Assembly (NCBI GenBank): GCA_963681505.1
Contig: OY811977.1
Span: 4,192,352 to 4,256,351, forward strand
Reading direction: 5' to 3'
Length of the DNA stretch: 64,000 nt
From: Eunapius fragilis
Lineage: Eukaryota; Porifera; Demospongiae; Spongillida; Spongillidae
The notes beneath the pieces were generated by a model, which was not told where the DNA came from, searched no databases, and saw only the letters and a list, made by a program, of their open reading frames with translations. The position numbers and the translations under genes are program-made. Below are positions 22,902 through 34,932 of the stretch, piece after piece (position 1 is the first letter of the stretch; each line of letters starts with the position of its first letter).

Positions 22902-23790
22902 GGAGGGCGTAGCCTGTAATGAAGTTAAATTCGTCGAGAGAATAGAAGGTGAATCGGTGGGCTGCCCGTGCGAAGTTTGGAGCAGAGCAATGAGCACGCA
23001 GAGAAACGTAAGGAAGATGCAAGTTCGTGCATCCGAGTTTGAAGGGGCGGCCATCATCTATATATAAGTCTATATGTAAGTCAGACGAAAACACACGCAC
23101 GCACGCGTACGCACACGCACGCACACGCAGCGCTTGCAATGAAACACACACAAGCGCGCACACACACACACACACACATGCACATACACAACGCTTATAA
23201 TTTCCCCATACCGTACGAGCGTCTTTATAGTCTGAGCACTGCTAGTGTCACTATTCCGAATCGAACTCTTGCCGTGGCGCGGGTCCTTTTGTATTCCAGG
23301 TTTCAACTTCCTGTTCAGTTTAATAATTAAGTACAAGTCGCAATTCAGTTTGAATCAAGATCACGTGCATGACATTTGGTTGAGGCGATTTACCAAACCA
23401 ATACAGGGTCATTTGCTTTCAATTGTTGAGATATTTAAACTGCTTACACAGAACGGTATGATATGTCTCAAAGAAATGTTGCCAGTATTCTATAAAGCTC
23501 AATTAAGGCTGCATGGTGTAGCGCGGAAAACACCGCACTGCTTAATATCAGTGCATGGCATACACTTTCGTACAGCATATAACCCTCTGTGATATTCAAC
23601 CAACCGTACATATAGTAAGGATTATGTATCAATGCACGTTACTATACAGGCAGCTCCATGCAAGTGCTTGACTCAAAATTTAATAACAAAAATTAATATA
23701 AAGATGATGCTCCGATGCACTTCAAAGCCGGAATGAGTGTCGAACAGCAGCACTTATGTCTGATCGAAAACTATAAATCCATCATTTACC
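22902..23790. other. No gene recognised
   Basis: Contains a CACG/CACACA-rich stretch at 23091-23190 but no supportable gene. Confidence 0.5.
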
Positions 23791-23939
<149 letters not shown>

Positions 23940-24258
23940 TTATCATAGACACATTACTATAGTTGTTTACGTCAGTGAAACTACACGTAATGGTCTAATA
24001 GCCAACGTGCACACTAGCATTGCTGCGGAATGAAACCATATAGGTGTAATAACAATCTCCTGTGATGTGAATGAAGCCTCTATAATAGTAATCACGCCCT
24101 TTCCCTTAAAGGCCCGAGGAATGCAATTGAAATTAACCGTCATGTCGCAAATGCATACGTCTTGTTTTGATTATTAAGGTGGCCGAGTTGCATGGAAAAA
24201 AAGAAAAAACACCTTGCCACGTCACTGTGTCGTATTCACATGTGCACTCATCCCAATA

Positions 24259-24452
24259 TGTGGTGGTGGTGGTGGTGGTGGTATTGGTGGTGGTGGTGGT
24301 GGTGGTGGTGGTGGTGGTGGTGGTGGTGGTGGTGTGGTGGTGGTGGTGGGGGTGGTGGTGGTGGTGGTGGTGGTGGTGGTGGTGGTGGTGGTGGTGGTGG
24401 TGGTGGTGGTGGTGGTGGTGGTGGTGTGTGGTGGTGTTGGTGGTGGTGGTGG
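24259..24452. repeat. (GGT)n microsatellite
   Basis: About 190 bp of GGT triplets with few interruptions. All three frames stay open (poly-Trp, poly-Gly, poly-Val) but this is simple repeat, not coding. Confidence 0.97.
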
Positions 24453-27400
24453 TGTGTGTGTGTATGTGACCATTTTCTGCACTGTTTATACTAATTTTGT
24501 TGCAGAGTGACTGGCCATCGACACCTTACCTGCTTATTAAAACACTGTGGTTGAATTCCTTTGCTTAACATTACACTTCAAAATGTATCAAAATGTAGCT
24601 TGACCTTTTAACATTCCGTTTGAAACTACCAACTCTTGTAGCAATTGATGAGTTTAACATACAGACCATCTATAGTTGAGATGGGAGTAAAAGAAAGCTA
24701 CTCAATTTAAGGAAAATGCATCTATAAAGGCCTAATAAACAGGCTATTATTTATGCATATAGTCCGCTCTCTCCATTGGAGGCAATTTTACAAATGATGC
24801 ATTTGGGCATTGGCAGTAAACACTGTACATATGATGCAGTACATGTTACCACATGGGAGTACATGTGCTCATCACTTGATGAAACCATGCAATTCGTGCC
24901 TGCTCACCCGCTTGTCTCTTTCAATGGTTGTTTGTAGTTTTGCTGAGGAGGCAGTTCAGAAAGGAAATTGTTTCGGTGCCATGGCAGGTCCTAGGGCTGG
25001 TTACAAATTGCTAGAATTGTGAAAACACTATATATATGAGGGGCAGACCATTAACATACTTAATATATATGTGGTTTGATAAGAATGTCTCCAATGGTCA
25101 CCAGTTACAAACCACATTATCCTGTGTTGAAGCCCTAGCCCTGTAATGGACACATGCTAAAAATTGTTATAGCTCAGAATGCACGGCTGTTTGCGGCTGG
25201 ACATTTAGTTTGATAATTAGAGCGTATCGGTATATGGTGTAGAAATCATGGCGGCTAGCCTCATTATCGACACCGTTCAACGATCTGCCTCGCAAGATGC
25301 TTACATCTGGTGTTATTATAAGCATATGCAGCTTCAAGACACACATCTGAAACGATAGATTACGCTTTCCAATCAATACAAGTGCCACGTTTGCATAAGC
25401 ATATGAGGTACGGCACGATCGAATAGGTATGAAAGATGCGCGAATTGCATGTAGCTGCCAATTTTCCCACATATACGTTTGACATACAGGCAATTTGAAA
25501 GCTTCAAGTAGTTAGTTTATGTCATCCACTAAGCGCGGCCGGCTGTTTTTGGCCTGAACGGGTTTCTATGAATAATCATGATCGACACGTACAATGGGGT
25601 ACCATTGCCAACAGGTTCAGCTGCATTGCAGAGTGTGAAAAACCCATGTTTTATAAGAGAGCAAGCAAAAAGGACACCATTTACAAGTATTCAGGCCTTG
25701 AATGGTGTGGCATTTCACTCTGAGAAGGATGCAGCCATGTATCCCCAAAGCTCAGCTAATAGTGTAGCTCCTGCAAGCAATGACTTCAAATGCTAGTATT
25801 AAATGGGTTGTCTTACTTCATTAAGCTAAAACATAAGAGTAGGATGTTAATGCATGCATACTAATTAATTTTCATTGACCAATAAATATGATGCTATGCT
25901 TATACACGGGTTCTGTAACACTTCATGTCCACAACTGAAGCATGCCAGTAGAAAAGGAATGGTTCACAAGGCTAGCTAATTAATTAAGGGTGTGCTATTA
26001 AGCCTTAAAAGTACATTAATTTCAGACACCCCACCATTGTCAATCTGCACGATGCACTCACATGCATTGTGCAGGTGACACTCTTTCATGTCAATTCTAT
26101 GGACGGTATTTGTTGTGACCTCTCTTTGCTTATGTTTATAGAGAGGTAGGCAGCCTAGAGTGAATGTTCCAGAAACATCAAGGCTTGAATCAGTTATAGA
26201 TGTTCTGATTATGTATATGGCATCTGAGACCCTAGATGTTTTCCAATATCGACAATGACACAAACCTCAGTAGTCAAAAAATAGCTTGACTCTTCCTTAC
26301 ATGCATGTCTGTGAGGAAACATCCACAAACCTTAGCAACCACATCAGTCAGCATGACAACACTGTAATGAAGGTCTCCAGAGTGAACCTTGTGCATAACT
26401 TAGTACTAACTACCTGAGAATTAAATGACGATCAAAATAGAAAGCATTCATTGGTGGAGTCAGGGATTACAGTGAGTGCAGAACAAGAATCACAGCTGAC
26501 CTAGCAATCACTTGGCAGTAGCTGTGCAAAACCTAAAAAAAATCAACTACTAAAACAACTTTGCTCTTATTTAATGTAAATGGCACGTAAGGCTTCTACT
26601 ACAAACTATATCTCCTAAGAGAGGTTAAAGGTAAGGAACCTCAAAGGGGGGTTGAGATAGCCTTTTGTTCTGGCAGAAAGGAGATACAAGAAGACATATA
26701 TGTTCCATGGTAATCAGGCACTATGCATGCATGTACTCCAAAACATTGGAATATCAAAACACCATGCATTTCCATAGTTGTCAACCTACAAGGTTTCACA
26801 CCTGACACCTTGAAATATTATGCACTCACTGTAAAACGTTAGTTATCGAATAATACATCTGATTCAACAGCATTGAATCTTACTGCCTTAACAACATCAG
26901 CTGAACATTGAATGCCATGCAGAATAAATGCTGCATGACTTTAGCTCTTAATGCCATTGTCCTAGTTAACATAATCTTCATCACATGCATGAGGCTTGTA
27001 AAAAGGTGGCAGGATTCAGTCAGTCTCCTTCCGGCATGTAGAACAAGGAGTCAAATCCATGTGTATGCATACCATGCATGCATAATTGCACAGAATAACA
27101 CTATGCCTATACGTAATTAAAAGAGATGCAGTTGCAGAACTACTATGCAGTATGTGACGACGGAGCACCTTATTAAAATTGTGGCACAAGATGTTATGGC
27201 AGCAATACCACAATCTGCAAAGATTGAACGTTCAGGACTATAACTATTTAATTTTTAGGCTTGACACGGCATTAAAAACTCTTGTAAAATCAGCGATATT
27301 GGATGATCTGTAGCGCCATCATTTCAGCCGGCTGCACTTAGTCTATACGCTATCTAGGTAGTCTTAACCCTCTGCTACATAATCACGCTTAGCTTTTTCC

Positions 27401-27612
27401 TCGGAAAATTGATCCAATTCACAGGAAAAAGTTATAAACGTCCAGCCTGGATTTTTAGGCTGGTTTTTAACAAAAACCCATCTTGGAATGGAGCAAATAG
27501 CGTAAAAACCATCCTGAGATTGAGCGTCCAAGGTGGGAATAGTGAAAAAAACCATCCTGGGATTGAGCATCCAGGGTGGGAATAGATATGGTTCTACACT
27601 GGTTCTGTCGAA
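24453..27612. other. 3-kb stretch without a recognised gene
   Basis: Only short frames are open. Around 27470-27590 a block of the type AAACCATCCTGGGATTGAGC plus GGTGGGAATAG is repeated about three times, which looks like transposon debris. A longer minus frame at 26263-25976 has no recognisable domain. Confidence 0.5.
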
Positions 27613-28401
27613 CCATAGATCGAAGAATACCTGGATTCGAAACGCATCACGTGATCCATTGAATTACCAATTGTAGGCGGCGGACCCTTTGAAGCGAACT
27701 GTGTTTCGATTAACCCTACTCCCACTTGTATTACTTTCCAGGTTAGTGACTATTGTTCATGCAATTCATTAAGCGTACTCTACGTAGGTACCGTATCTGT
27801 CATTTCAGCTCGTCGGAACATATATCACAACTTAGAAAAGTTTCCAACCATTCATTTCTATAAGCAATACATTGCATTATTCCCTCTGTGGAACGAACCT
27901 ATATATCTGTTGTAAGGGGCTTCAGCGTGTGGGTACAACTGCTTGGTGAACACGTAGCGGACCAATCGTGTTTGGAATCATAGTGTGTGAGTTAGACACA
28001 CGCAGCAAAGTCCAATTTTGCTTTTTAATCTTAAGAATGAGTTTATGTGTGAAACGCGTACTGTCAAAGGTAGACCAAAGTTACGCGTTATGTGCAAATG
28101 TATTTTTGTTTTGTGGGTTATATTCATTTAACCGTCCGCGGACCGGATATATGTTTCGGTAACTCTTGTGCACGGAAAAGGCAAGCTAAATAGCATTTAG
28201 ACACATCTACGCAGTTACTATGATCAGTTGAAGGGAACGCACGTACATGTATAGTGATTAAAGTTGTATTTAAGGTTTTGATACTTTCGTATTAACTTGG
28301 TATCGCCCTCGGTATCGCGAACACCAAATGTGTCACGTGCCGAAACGCGGATCATTTCTATTATCTCCGCGTTTCATATCCAGGTATTCTTCTATCTATG
28401 G
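27613..28401. mobile_element. 789-bp inverted-repeat element
   Basis: The left end CCATAGATCGAAGAATACCT continues into GGATTCGAAACGC; the right end has GCGTTTCATATCC, then AGGTATTCTTC and TATCTATGG. The arms match in inverse over about 35 bp. No transposase and no clear target duplication. Confidence 0.65.
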
Positions 28402-28482
28402 TCTAAAACTATGTTGAGGTAATAATGATTTCATACTTCATGTGTTTTGTTCGACAAAACCATTCTATATCAACAGTTTCAC

Positions 28483-28618
<136 letters not shown>

Positions 28619-29379
28619 TTTATTTCCTCGTCCTTGGATGTTTATCAAAAGCTGCACTAGTCAATTTCAGGGCCATTACAAGGGTTATTATAAGCTGAAA
28701 GGTTCAATTTCAGTAACTTTATAGCTGAAAATGAAACGAAACACGAATGTATGAGCAAAAAAACAACTGATAGGAAGCAACACAAGCAAACAAGAATGTG
28801 ACATGGATACATAAATGTGTGTACATTATTAATATTAATGATGTTAGTGTATTCCCGTATAGTCTATTTTGATCAATGTGTGCATTTGTATGCACACACA
28901 AAGGGTATGTGCATCGTTATATAGCTGTAATTGCATACTTATCCCACTATGTCTCCATCACTCAGTAATTTCTTGTAAGAAAATCACTTTTTACTGTGCC
29001 GGGTCGGGTCACGATGGTTCTATTTCAATCAAAGATACACATATACATGCATGCACATCTATACAGATGTATTCGTTGCTTTTGAACACTGCTGCCTGTG
29101 AAAGGAGGATTACATGTTGGATTATATACTACACGGATTATATGCTGCACGAATAGCAATAGCATTTAATTCGTGCATATACGTGGTACATTTTGCACAC
29201 TTGAGCTGGTTTCATAAACATATGACTGCCTGCATGTATGTGGAATTACGGCCGCCTACTGGAATCTGCCAGAAAATCAGACTGTATCTACAAAGTATCC
29301 TATCTCAACAGCCATTGGGTGCGTTTGGGACCTACGCTCAGATTCAGGTGAAGAGAATGGCGGGGATTAAGAGGTGGGA

Positions 29380-29402
29380 GGGGGGGGGGGGGGGGGGGGG
29401 GG
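29380..29402. repeat. Poly-G tract
   Basis: Run of about 23 G. Similar G or C homopolymers recur at 36059, 45967, 49976 and 57526. Confidence 0.95.
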
Positions 29403-29806
29403 AGGTAAAACAATAATGTCATAATGTTACAAATATATGCACTGATATAAGTAGGCCTACATACGATCGCTACGACCGTACGGCACAGTCTGATTGTCTG
29501 GCACATGCATAATGTCGATATATTTTGTCCATATGCATTTATAACTCGAATGTGAATAATAGTACGGTTATAGGTTCATGTGTTCGTACAAAGTGGAAGA
29601 TGAGGCAAGCGGACCACACTATGCTTTCTGACTTAGTGAAATAGAGCGTTTCACTATATTTGGAAGTTGTTTAATATTGATCGCATATAAAGTTTCTTGC
29701 AATTTGTTTCAGTTGCGACAATTATCAGTACTGTAGTTACACTTTTGCCGTTCATTGTATCGTATATATCAAAGAATGGTCCCTGTTCTGGAACCCAGTA
29801 TTATAT

Positions 29807-29934
29807 TAGTCTCGTACACCCAAATTCCCAACAGCTGCGAAAGATAACATCTCCGCTTCGTGGAACGTGGCGGTGATGTAATCCACCCGCAGCTGTTGGG
29901 AATCTGGGTCTGGGTACGAGACTATTATTATACA
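29807..29934. mobile_element. TAGTCTC-family MITE, 128 bp
   Basis: Ends TAGTCTCGTACAC and GGGTACGAGACTA. Flanking 9-mers GTATTATAT and TTATTATAC agree at 7 of 9 positions, as expected for an aged 9-bp target duplication. Confidence 0.75.
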
Positions 29935-30199
29935 TTGTATATGTGTGTGTATTATCACATATTTGACAAAACCAGTTACCAATTCCAAGAGAGTCGCCTG
30001 GCCGCTACAGATTTTTTACTGCACTAATCAGCTGAGTCGATCTTCCATGAAAGATCCGCAGCAACTTCTCTATAACAGAGCTAACCGCATTTTAAGATCT
30101 AGAATTTAATATCCCAGCCCGACGAGGTATCCGGAAATGACGTCACGTGGGCGTTTCTTACAAACAAAAATAATCACCATGTCGGACGAAGTTAGGGGT

Positions 30200-31006
30200 T
30201 AGTCTCGTACCCAGACCCACCATGACGTAAGCGTTTATCGCTTACAGTATAAACACTACGACAGGTGGGTCTGGGAATATCGTCAAACATTTTTGTTCCA
30301 GCGTCCCTGATTTTTGAGGACGGAAGTTTACATCTAAATTTAGATATACGTAATGCGCAATGCCGGTCCGTGATTAAGCCACCCCACCTTCCTCCCCACC
30401 TTCCCTACGCAAGCCACCCCACCTTCCTACGCTAGCCTCCCTACCTTCCCTACGCTAGCCTCCCCACCTTCCTACGCTAGCCTCTCAACCTTCCCTACGC
30501 TAGCCTCCCCACCTTCCTACGCTAGCCTCTCAACCTTCCCTACGCTAGCCTCCCCACCTTCCCTACGCTAGCCTCCCCACCTTTCCTACACTAGGAGGCT
30601 AGCGTAAGGAAGGTGGGGAGGCTAGCGTAGGGAAGGTGGGGAGGCTAGCGTAGGGAAGGTGGAGAGGCTAGAGTAGGGAAGGTGGGGAGGCTAGCGTAGG
30701 GAAGGTGGGGAGGCTAGCGTAGGAAGGTGGGGAGGCTAGCGTAGGGAAGGTAGGGAGGCTATAGCGTAGGAAGGTGGGGTGGCTTGCGTAGGGAAGGTGG
30801 GGAGGCTAGCGTAGGAAGGTGGGGTGGCTTAATCACGGACCGGCATTGCGCATTACGTATATCTAAATTTAGATGTAAACTTCCGTCCTCAAAAATCAGG
30901 GACGCTGGAACAAAAATGTTTGACGATATTCCCAGACCCACCTGTCGTAGTGTTTATACTGTAAGCGATAAACGCTTACGTCATGGTGGGTCTGGGTACG
31001 AGACTA
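30200..31006. mobile_element. TAGTCTC-family palindromic MITE inserted in the methyltransferase gene
   Basis: Ends TAGTCTCGTACCC and GGGTACGAGACTA. A perfect 9-bp target duplication GTTAGGGGT lies at 30191-30199 and 31007-31015. The arms carry GACGTAAGCGTTTATCGC, as in the 60-kb copy. The inner part is a tandem array of about 23-bp units (GCTAGCCTCCCCACCTTCCC) on the left arm, with the inverted array on the right, so the element is both tandem-repetitive and palindromic. Confidence 0.93.
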
Positions 31007-31783
31007 GTTAGGGGTAACTATGATCTCTTCGACTCACAAGAGTACCTGCTTAAACTGTTCAGTGATATCACCATTTTTCAAGACGTGGACACATATGTGA
31101 ATTTCTTTTCCCAATTTCCGGACAACAGCCTCGCCATGTTGGACTACGGAGGAGGGCCTAACGTGTTTCCCCTGATCGTGGGAGCAGAAAAGGTCGTACG
31201 TTACGTTCATTCTGACTACGCCAAGAACAACCGAGACGAAGTGGAGCGATGGCAGAAGATGGACTCTCGAGCGTTCAACTGGAAAGGGAATATTAGGCGA
31301 TGCCTGCAGGTGGAGGGCAAAGTCGGCACAGACGAGGAGGTATCAAGGCGGGAAGAGCGCATGCGCACCGTGCTAGACGCTGTCGTGTACTGCGACGCTA
31401 AGTCGGACAAAGTCGTAGCCGAAGGCTTCGAAGGGCCGTACGACATCGTCACGTGCTCATTATGCCTTGAGTGTGTGTTCGAGTCTGTCGAGGCCATCAC
31501 CGAGGCTATAGGAAGGATATCTACCTTGGTAAAACCAGGAGGCTACTTCCTACTAACCGTCTCAGCGGTCATCGACGACAACCTAAACCCTTGTTTCTAC
31601 GACCAGATTCCTATAGCTGGATTCAAATACGCTGGATTGCTGTTAGCCCCTGCCCGCTGTTACGTCGACGCATTAAAGGCAAATGGTTATGCGATAACCC
31701 ATCAGGTCGTGCGGCGCTACCACCATCCGACCCTGGACATTGATGACTCGGTAGCCATTACTTTTGGCAAAAAAATGCATTGA
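30983..31783 (+). CDS. NNMT/PNMT/TEMT-family methyltransferase with MITE-derived start
   Basis: SAM-dependent small-molecule N-methyltransferase, 266 aa as read. Visible blocks: NYDLFDSQEYLLKLFSD, SAM motif I LDYGGGP, acidic-strand HSDYAKNN, VVYCDAK, DIVTCSLCLECVFESVEA, and LVKPGGYFLL near the C-terminus, the usual order for this family; length is normal. The ancestral start is probably ATG at 30179 (MSDEVRG), because those codons join perfectly to NYDLF across the 9-bp duplication. With the MITE in place that frame ends at once, since the element's first three bases are TAG. The present frame opens at ATG 30983 inside the MITE's right end (MVGLGTRL) and regains VRGNYDLF. Whether this allele is expressed depends on a promoter in or before the MITE. 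The substrate cannot be told. The 3' end is followed by unit C about 70 bp later. Confidence 0.85.
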   Translation: MVGLGTRLVRGNYDLFDSQEYLLKLFSDITIFQDVDTYVNFFSQFPDNSLAMLDYGGGPNVFPLIVGAEKVVRYVHSDYAKNNRDEVERWQKMDSRAFNWKGNIRRCLQVEGKVGTDEEVSRREERMRTVLDAVVYCDAKSDKVVAEGFEGPYDIVTCSLCLECVFESVEAITEAIGRISTLVKPGGYFLLTVSAVIDDNLNPCFYDQIPIAGFKYAGLLLAPARCYVDALKANGYAITHQVVRRYHHPTLDIDDSVAITFGKKMH

Positions 31784-31854
31784 CCCATTTGTTATCACAG
31801 TGTTCATTGGCTGCATTTTAAAGAACGAAGCTGGGTTGTGTGCAGAAATAATAG

Positions 31855-32534
31855 ATCTGAACCTGCGGCAGCATGTTCAATATAGAATTGATTGATTGAG
31901 GGTTGATGAATGCCATTAATAAAACTTCACTAGCGTCTGGAGGGACAACGGAGAAACGGATCGCTTATCTCTTTATCGCGATGGAATGAGAGCACAACGA
32001 TCTACAGTTCTACTTTGGTTCTGTGTCACAAAACGGTGTGGTAGAGAAACAATTTCCTGTTTCTCGTGCCCAGTCCTAAAATAATTCTCCATCGTCGTCG
32101 TCGTCGTCTTCTTCTTAGGAAGGTATAACTCGAGCTAGGAACGGTTTAGAAGGACGGGATAGTATCAATCGCTTCGAAATTTACCGGCACGTTATCCTTA
32201 CATGTCATATAGACACATATCAAATTCTATTTAATAAGGTATATAACAAGTAAATAAAAACATTCTCTAACGAGAGAGTTGTTGGTATATAGGATTGACC
32301 AATGGTGGTGTAAAAAGCATGGAAACAAGAGTGACAGAAATATTATTGGAAAATTGAAATAGGGTTATATTTAGCCCATTATTCAGGCATGTGTGTTGTA
32401 TTGTGTGCTAAATATAGGCCTATTTCAATTTCCAATAATATTTCTGTCACTCTTGTTTCCATGCTTTTTACACCACCATTGGTCAATCCTATATACCAAC
32501 AACTCTCTCGTTAGAGAATGTTTTTATTTACTTG
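31855..32534 (+). mobile_element. Hairpin-segment-palindrome unit, copy C
   Basis: AT(C)TGAACCTGCGGCAG starts the hairpin end. The conserved segment follows with a GTC/CTT triplet tract (TCGTCGTCGTCGTCTTCTTC), then the palindrome at 32247-32534 bounded by CAAGTAAATAAA/TTTATTTACTTG. The hairpin-plus-segment is duplicated in inverse at 34427-34827. Confidence 0.8.
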
Positions 32535-32613
32535 TTTCATAAGTTTTTTTTCACCCTGTCATAGCAGTATCATAGTCAATAATCAAATGTAGGAAGAGGA
32601 TGGATGATCCCCT

Positions 32614-32883
32614 TTATCTCTTAATGCAAGAACAAATAACTTTAATAGTACTGATGGTGGTGGGGGCAGCAATGATGGTGCAGGCAGGAGCGCCAGTGGG
32701 GGCAGCGCTGGTGGTGCCGGTGGGAGTAGCTGCTGATAGTGGTGTGGGCAGTGCTGCTGGTGGTGGTGGCAGAAGCGGGGCTTCTGGAGGTGGCGGGGTG
32801 AAGGGGAGAGGAGTTGGAGGATGAATGTACTCTTCCTCCTCCGACCCCTCATTGGTGAAAAACCCGCGAAGGTCGTCAGCCAT
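32614..32883 (-). CDS. Acidic/proline-rich mobile-element protein (89 aa)
   Basis: Begins MADDLRGFFTNEGSEEEE, followed by a long proline-, alanine- and threonine-rich tail, and ends CSCIKR. It has no recognisable domain or signal peptide. An inverted, frameshifted copy lies at 37072-37380, and the shared flank continues for several hundred bp upstream of both start codons, so it belongs to the repeat family. Conservation of the start (DLRGFF.NEGSEEEE) argues it was once translated. Function unknown. Confidence 0.45.
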   Translation of the reverse strand: MADDLRGFFTNEGSEEEEYIHPPTPLPFTPPPPEAPLLPPPPAALPTPLSAATPTGTTSAAPTGAPACTIIAAPTTISTIKVICSCIKR

Positions 32884-33716
32884 CTACATATACGTAACAG
32901 AGAGTATGATTAAATTTTTACTTCTTTATTTAGTGCAGAGCCTTTACACATCTACATAGAGTATTATTAAATTTTTACCTCTTTTTGCTAGCGGATGAGT
33001 GGCTTTTATACCTGCAAAGCCTTAACACGTGTGCAGACTGTGCTATAATTATATTAGTCCAATTCCATCATATTAATGACAGGGAGGGAAGGTGTATGCG
33101 TGTCAGTTGTGCTAAAATTCTATTGGTCAAATTTGATCCAGTAAAAATGGTCCCATCTAAACATGGAGGTGTAGCCTACATGCAGTTAAGTTGTATAGAT
33201 GGGTAGTGTGGGAACTAAGGAAGTGAACTACATGGCAGTACATGGCAGCATGTAGATCGATCGATAAGGATATGTTCTCAGGTGAGGTCCTATCTGTGGA
33301 CAGGGTCTGCAGCTTTATAAGTGTGGGCAGAAGGTCTGTTTTTATTTCATTACATAAATGTGAGTGTGCTGCTAGAAGTACCTGATGGTGGCTTATCTTA
33401 CTTACTGCTGCACAGACAGATCACTACCCCTAAGAATAGCTTTTTCAAGACCACCATTATACTCCATTGGTGCATGAGATTTGGGTTTATACAAGGAGTA
33501 GCTATATGGGAAAAGGATATAGTTGCAGCTATTTAGTTCTCAGCCCTTGCAACTGTAACTATATTCATACAGTTGCAACATTCACGGCTAGACAAGGAAG
33601 TCTTCAGATAAGGAAGCTTTATCAGATTAAAACAATAGACACTACTGTACACACAGTTGAGTCACCATGCATGCTTTACATGTAAAGTGAATGGTTTTGT
33701 GCAGATCCGTGCTGTA

Positions 33717-33797
33717 CATAGTCGGGCGGGCCCTACTACCCACAGGTAGTAGGGTGACAAACCCGACCAAACGCGGTAGTAGGGCCGCCCGACTATG
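33717..33797. mobile_element. 81-bp hairpin element (CATAGTCGGGCGG)
   Basis: CATAGTCGGGCGGGCCCTAC pairs with GTAGGGCCGCCCGACTATG around an inner inverted repeat CTACTACC/GGTAGTAG. A related element is at 35486-35564 in the inverted copy of this region. Confidence 0.65.
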
Positions 33798-33854
33798 CTG
33801 TACAAATGCTGCATGCACAGCTTTTTAATGTTAATACAACATGCCATAACATAC

Positions 33855-34331
33855 CTTTGGGTGGTAGTGGTAGTTCTGTGACCCCTGCGATACCGCGTCC
33901 TCTCGGCAGCACATTTAGCCAATCAGACAGCGGGATCATTTCAATACCGTCTCCTTTCAGATGCTTTAATGGTAGCTGATATTTCTCCCTATTAGCAGCG
34001 CGATTTCCCTCGAGGTCCTCTTCATATCGCCGCCTTTAGTTTTAGCAGCACGGTTCTCCTCGAGGTTCTTCATATCGCCGCCTTTGAGCAGCACGGTTCT
34101 CCTTGGGGTCCTCTTCTTATCGCCACCTTTTAGCAGATCGCTTAGATTCAATATCGGCCTTGTAGCTGTCGCGTACAGAGGCCTTCTTCATTTCGGGATC
34201 GGCCTTGTAGCTGTCGCATACAGAGGCCTTCTTTTTTTTGGGATTGGCCTTGTAGAGCGCTCGGGCTTTAGCTTTGTTCTCGTATTGCTTTGGAGGTATT
34301 CCGCTCGTTGCTTAGATCTCTTCTTTTGCAT
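33855..34331 (-). pseudogene. RY-repeat basic protein, first exon, decayed copy
   Basis: The minus strand starts ATG at 34331 (MQKKRSKQRAEYL) and carries repeats of the form RxRYEEDxEENRAAK, changing frame several times. It ends with a donor GTATGT after CACCCAAAG at 33855, the same donor as in the twin copy at 34933-35428. It is the inverted partner of that copy, the two being head to head around the segment at 34427-34827. Confidence 0.55.
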
Positions 34332-34426
34332 TTTTAGAAAAAGAACTTCACTATTAGCCAACGTAACAACGAATATATTAAACTGGATAAATTTAGTGCA
34401 GGTTAGAGTATTTATAACTGCCTAAA

Positions 34427-34827
34427 ATTATTAATAAATAGAACTTGATATATGTATGTCTATATGACATGTAAGGATAACGTGCCGGTAAATTTCGAAG
34501 CGATTGGTACTATTCCCGTCCTCCAAAACCGTTCCTAGCTCGAGTTATACCTTCCTAAGAAGAAGAAGAAGACGACGACGACGACGATGGAGAATTATTT
34601 TGGGACTGGGCACGAGAAACAGGAAATTGTTTGTTTCTCTATAACCACACCGTTTTATGACACGGAACAAACGTAGAACTGTAGATCGTTGTGCTCTCAT
34701 TCCATCGCGATAAAGAGATAAGCGATCCGTTTCTCCGTTGTCCCTCCAGACGCTAGTGAAGTTTTATTAATGACATTCATCAACCCTCAATCAATCCTAT
34801 ATTGAACCTGCTGCCGCAGGTTCAGAT
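34427..34827 (-). mobile_element. Hairpin-segment copy without palindrome (P-prime)
   Basis: Inverted copy of the 31855-32240 segment, ending in hairpin GAACCTGCTGCCGCAGGTTC then AGAT. It lies exactly between two divergent copies of the RY-repeat ORF; both its flanks carry GCAGTTATAAATACTCTAACC-like sequence in inverse, likely the old promoter (TATAAATA) of that ORF. Six bases ATAGAT occur outside both 31857 and 34825. Confidence 0.7.
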
Positions 34828-34932
34828 AGATAATTTTAGGCAGTATAAATACTCTAACCTGCACTAAATATATTTGGTGTTCCTATCGCCAGTTTAGTTG
34901 TAACTTTGGCTAGTGATGTTGTTTTTCTAAAA

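Noticed and set aside
22822..23175. Minus-strand 117-codon frame containing SSPDPDSQQLRVDYITAT
   Set aside because: The similar peptide at 29806-29988 is explained by the shared TAGTCTC MITE, so it is transposon DNA read as protein.
24167..24510. Open frames of poly-Trp, poly-Gly, poly-Val and poly-Thr/Pro
   Set aside because: All three frames of a (GGT)n tract stay open by composition; not coding.
31851..34831. ATAGAT on both outer sides of 31857-34825 as a 6-bp target duplication of one large element
   Set aside because: The bases beyond the right copy are element-internal (inverse of the left inner flank), and GAT follows the hairpin in every copy, so part of the match is element sequence.
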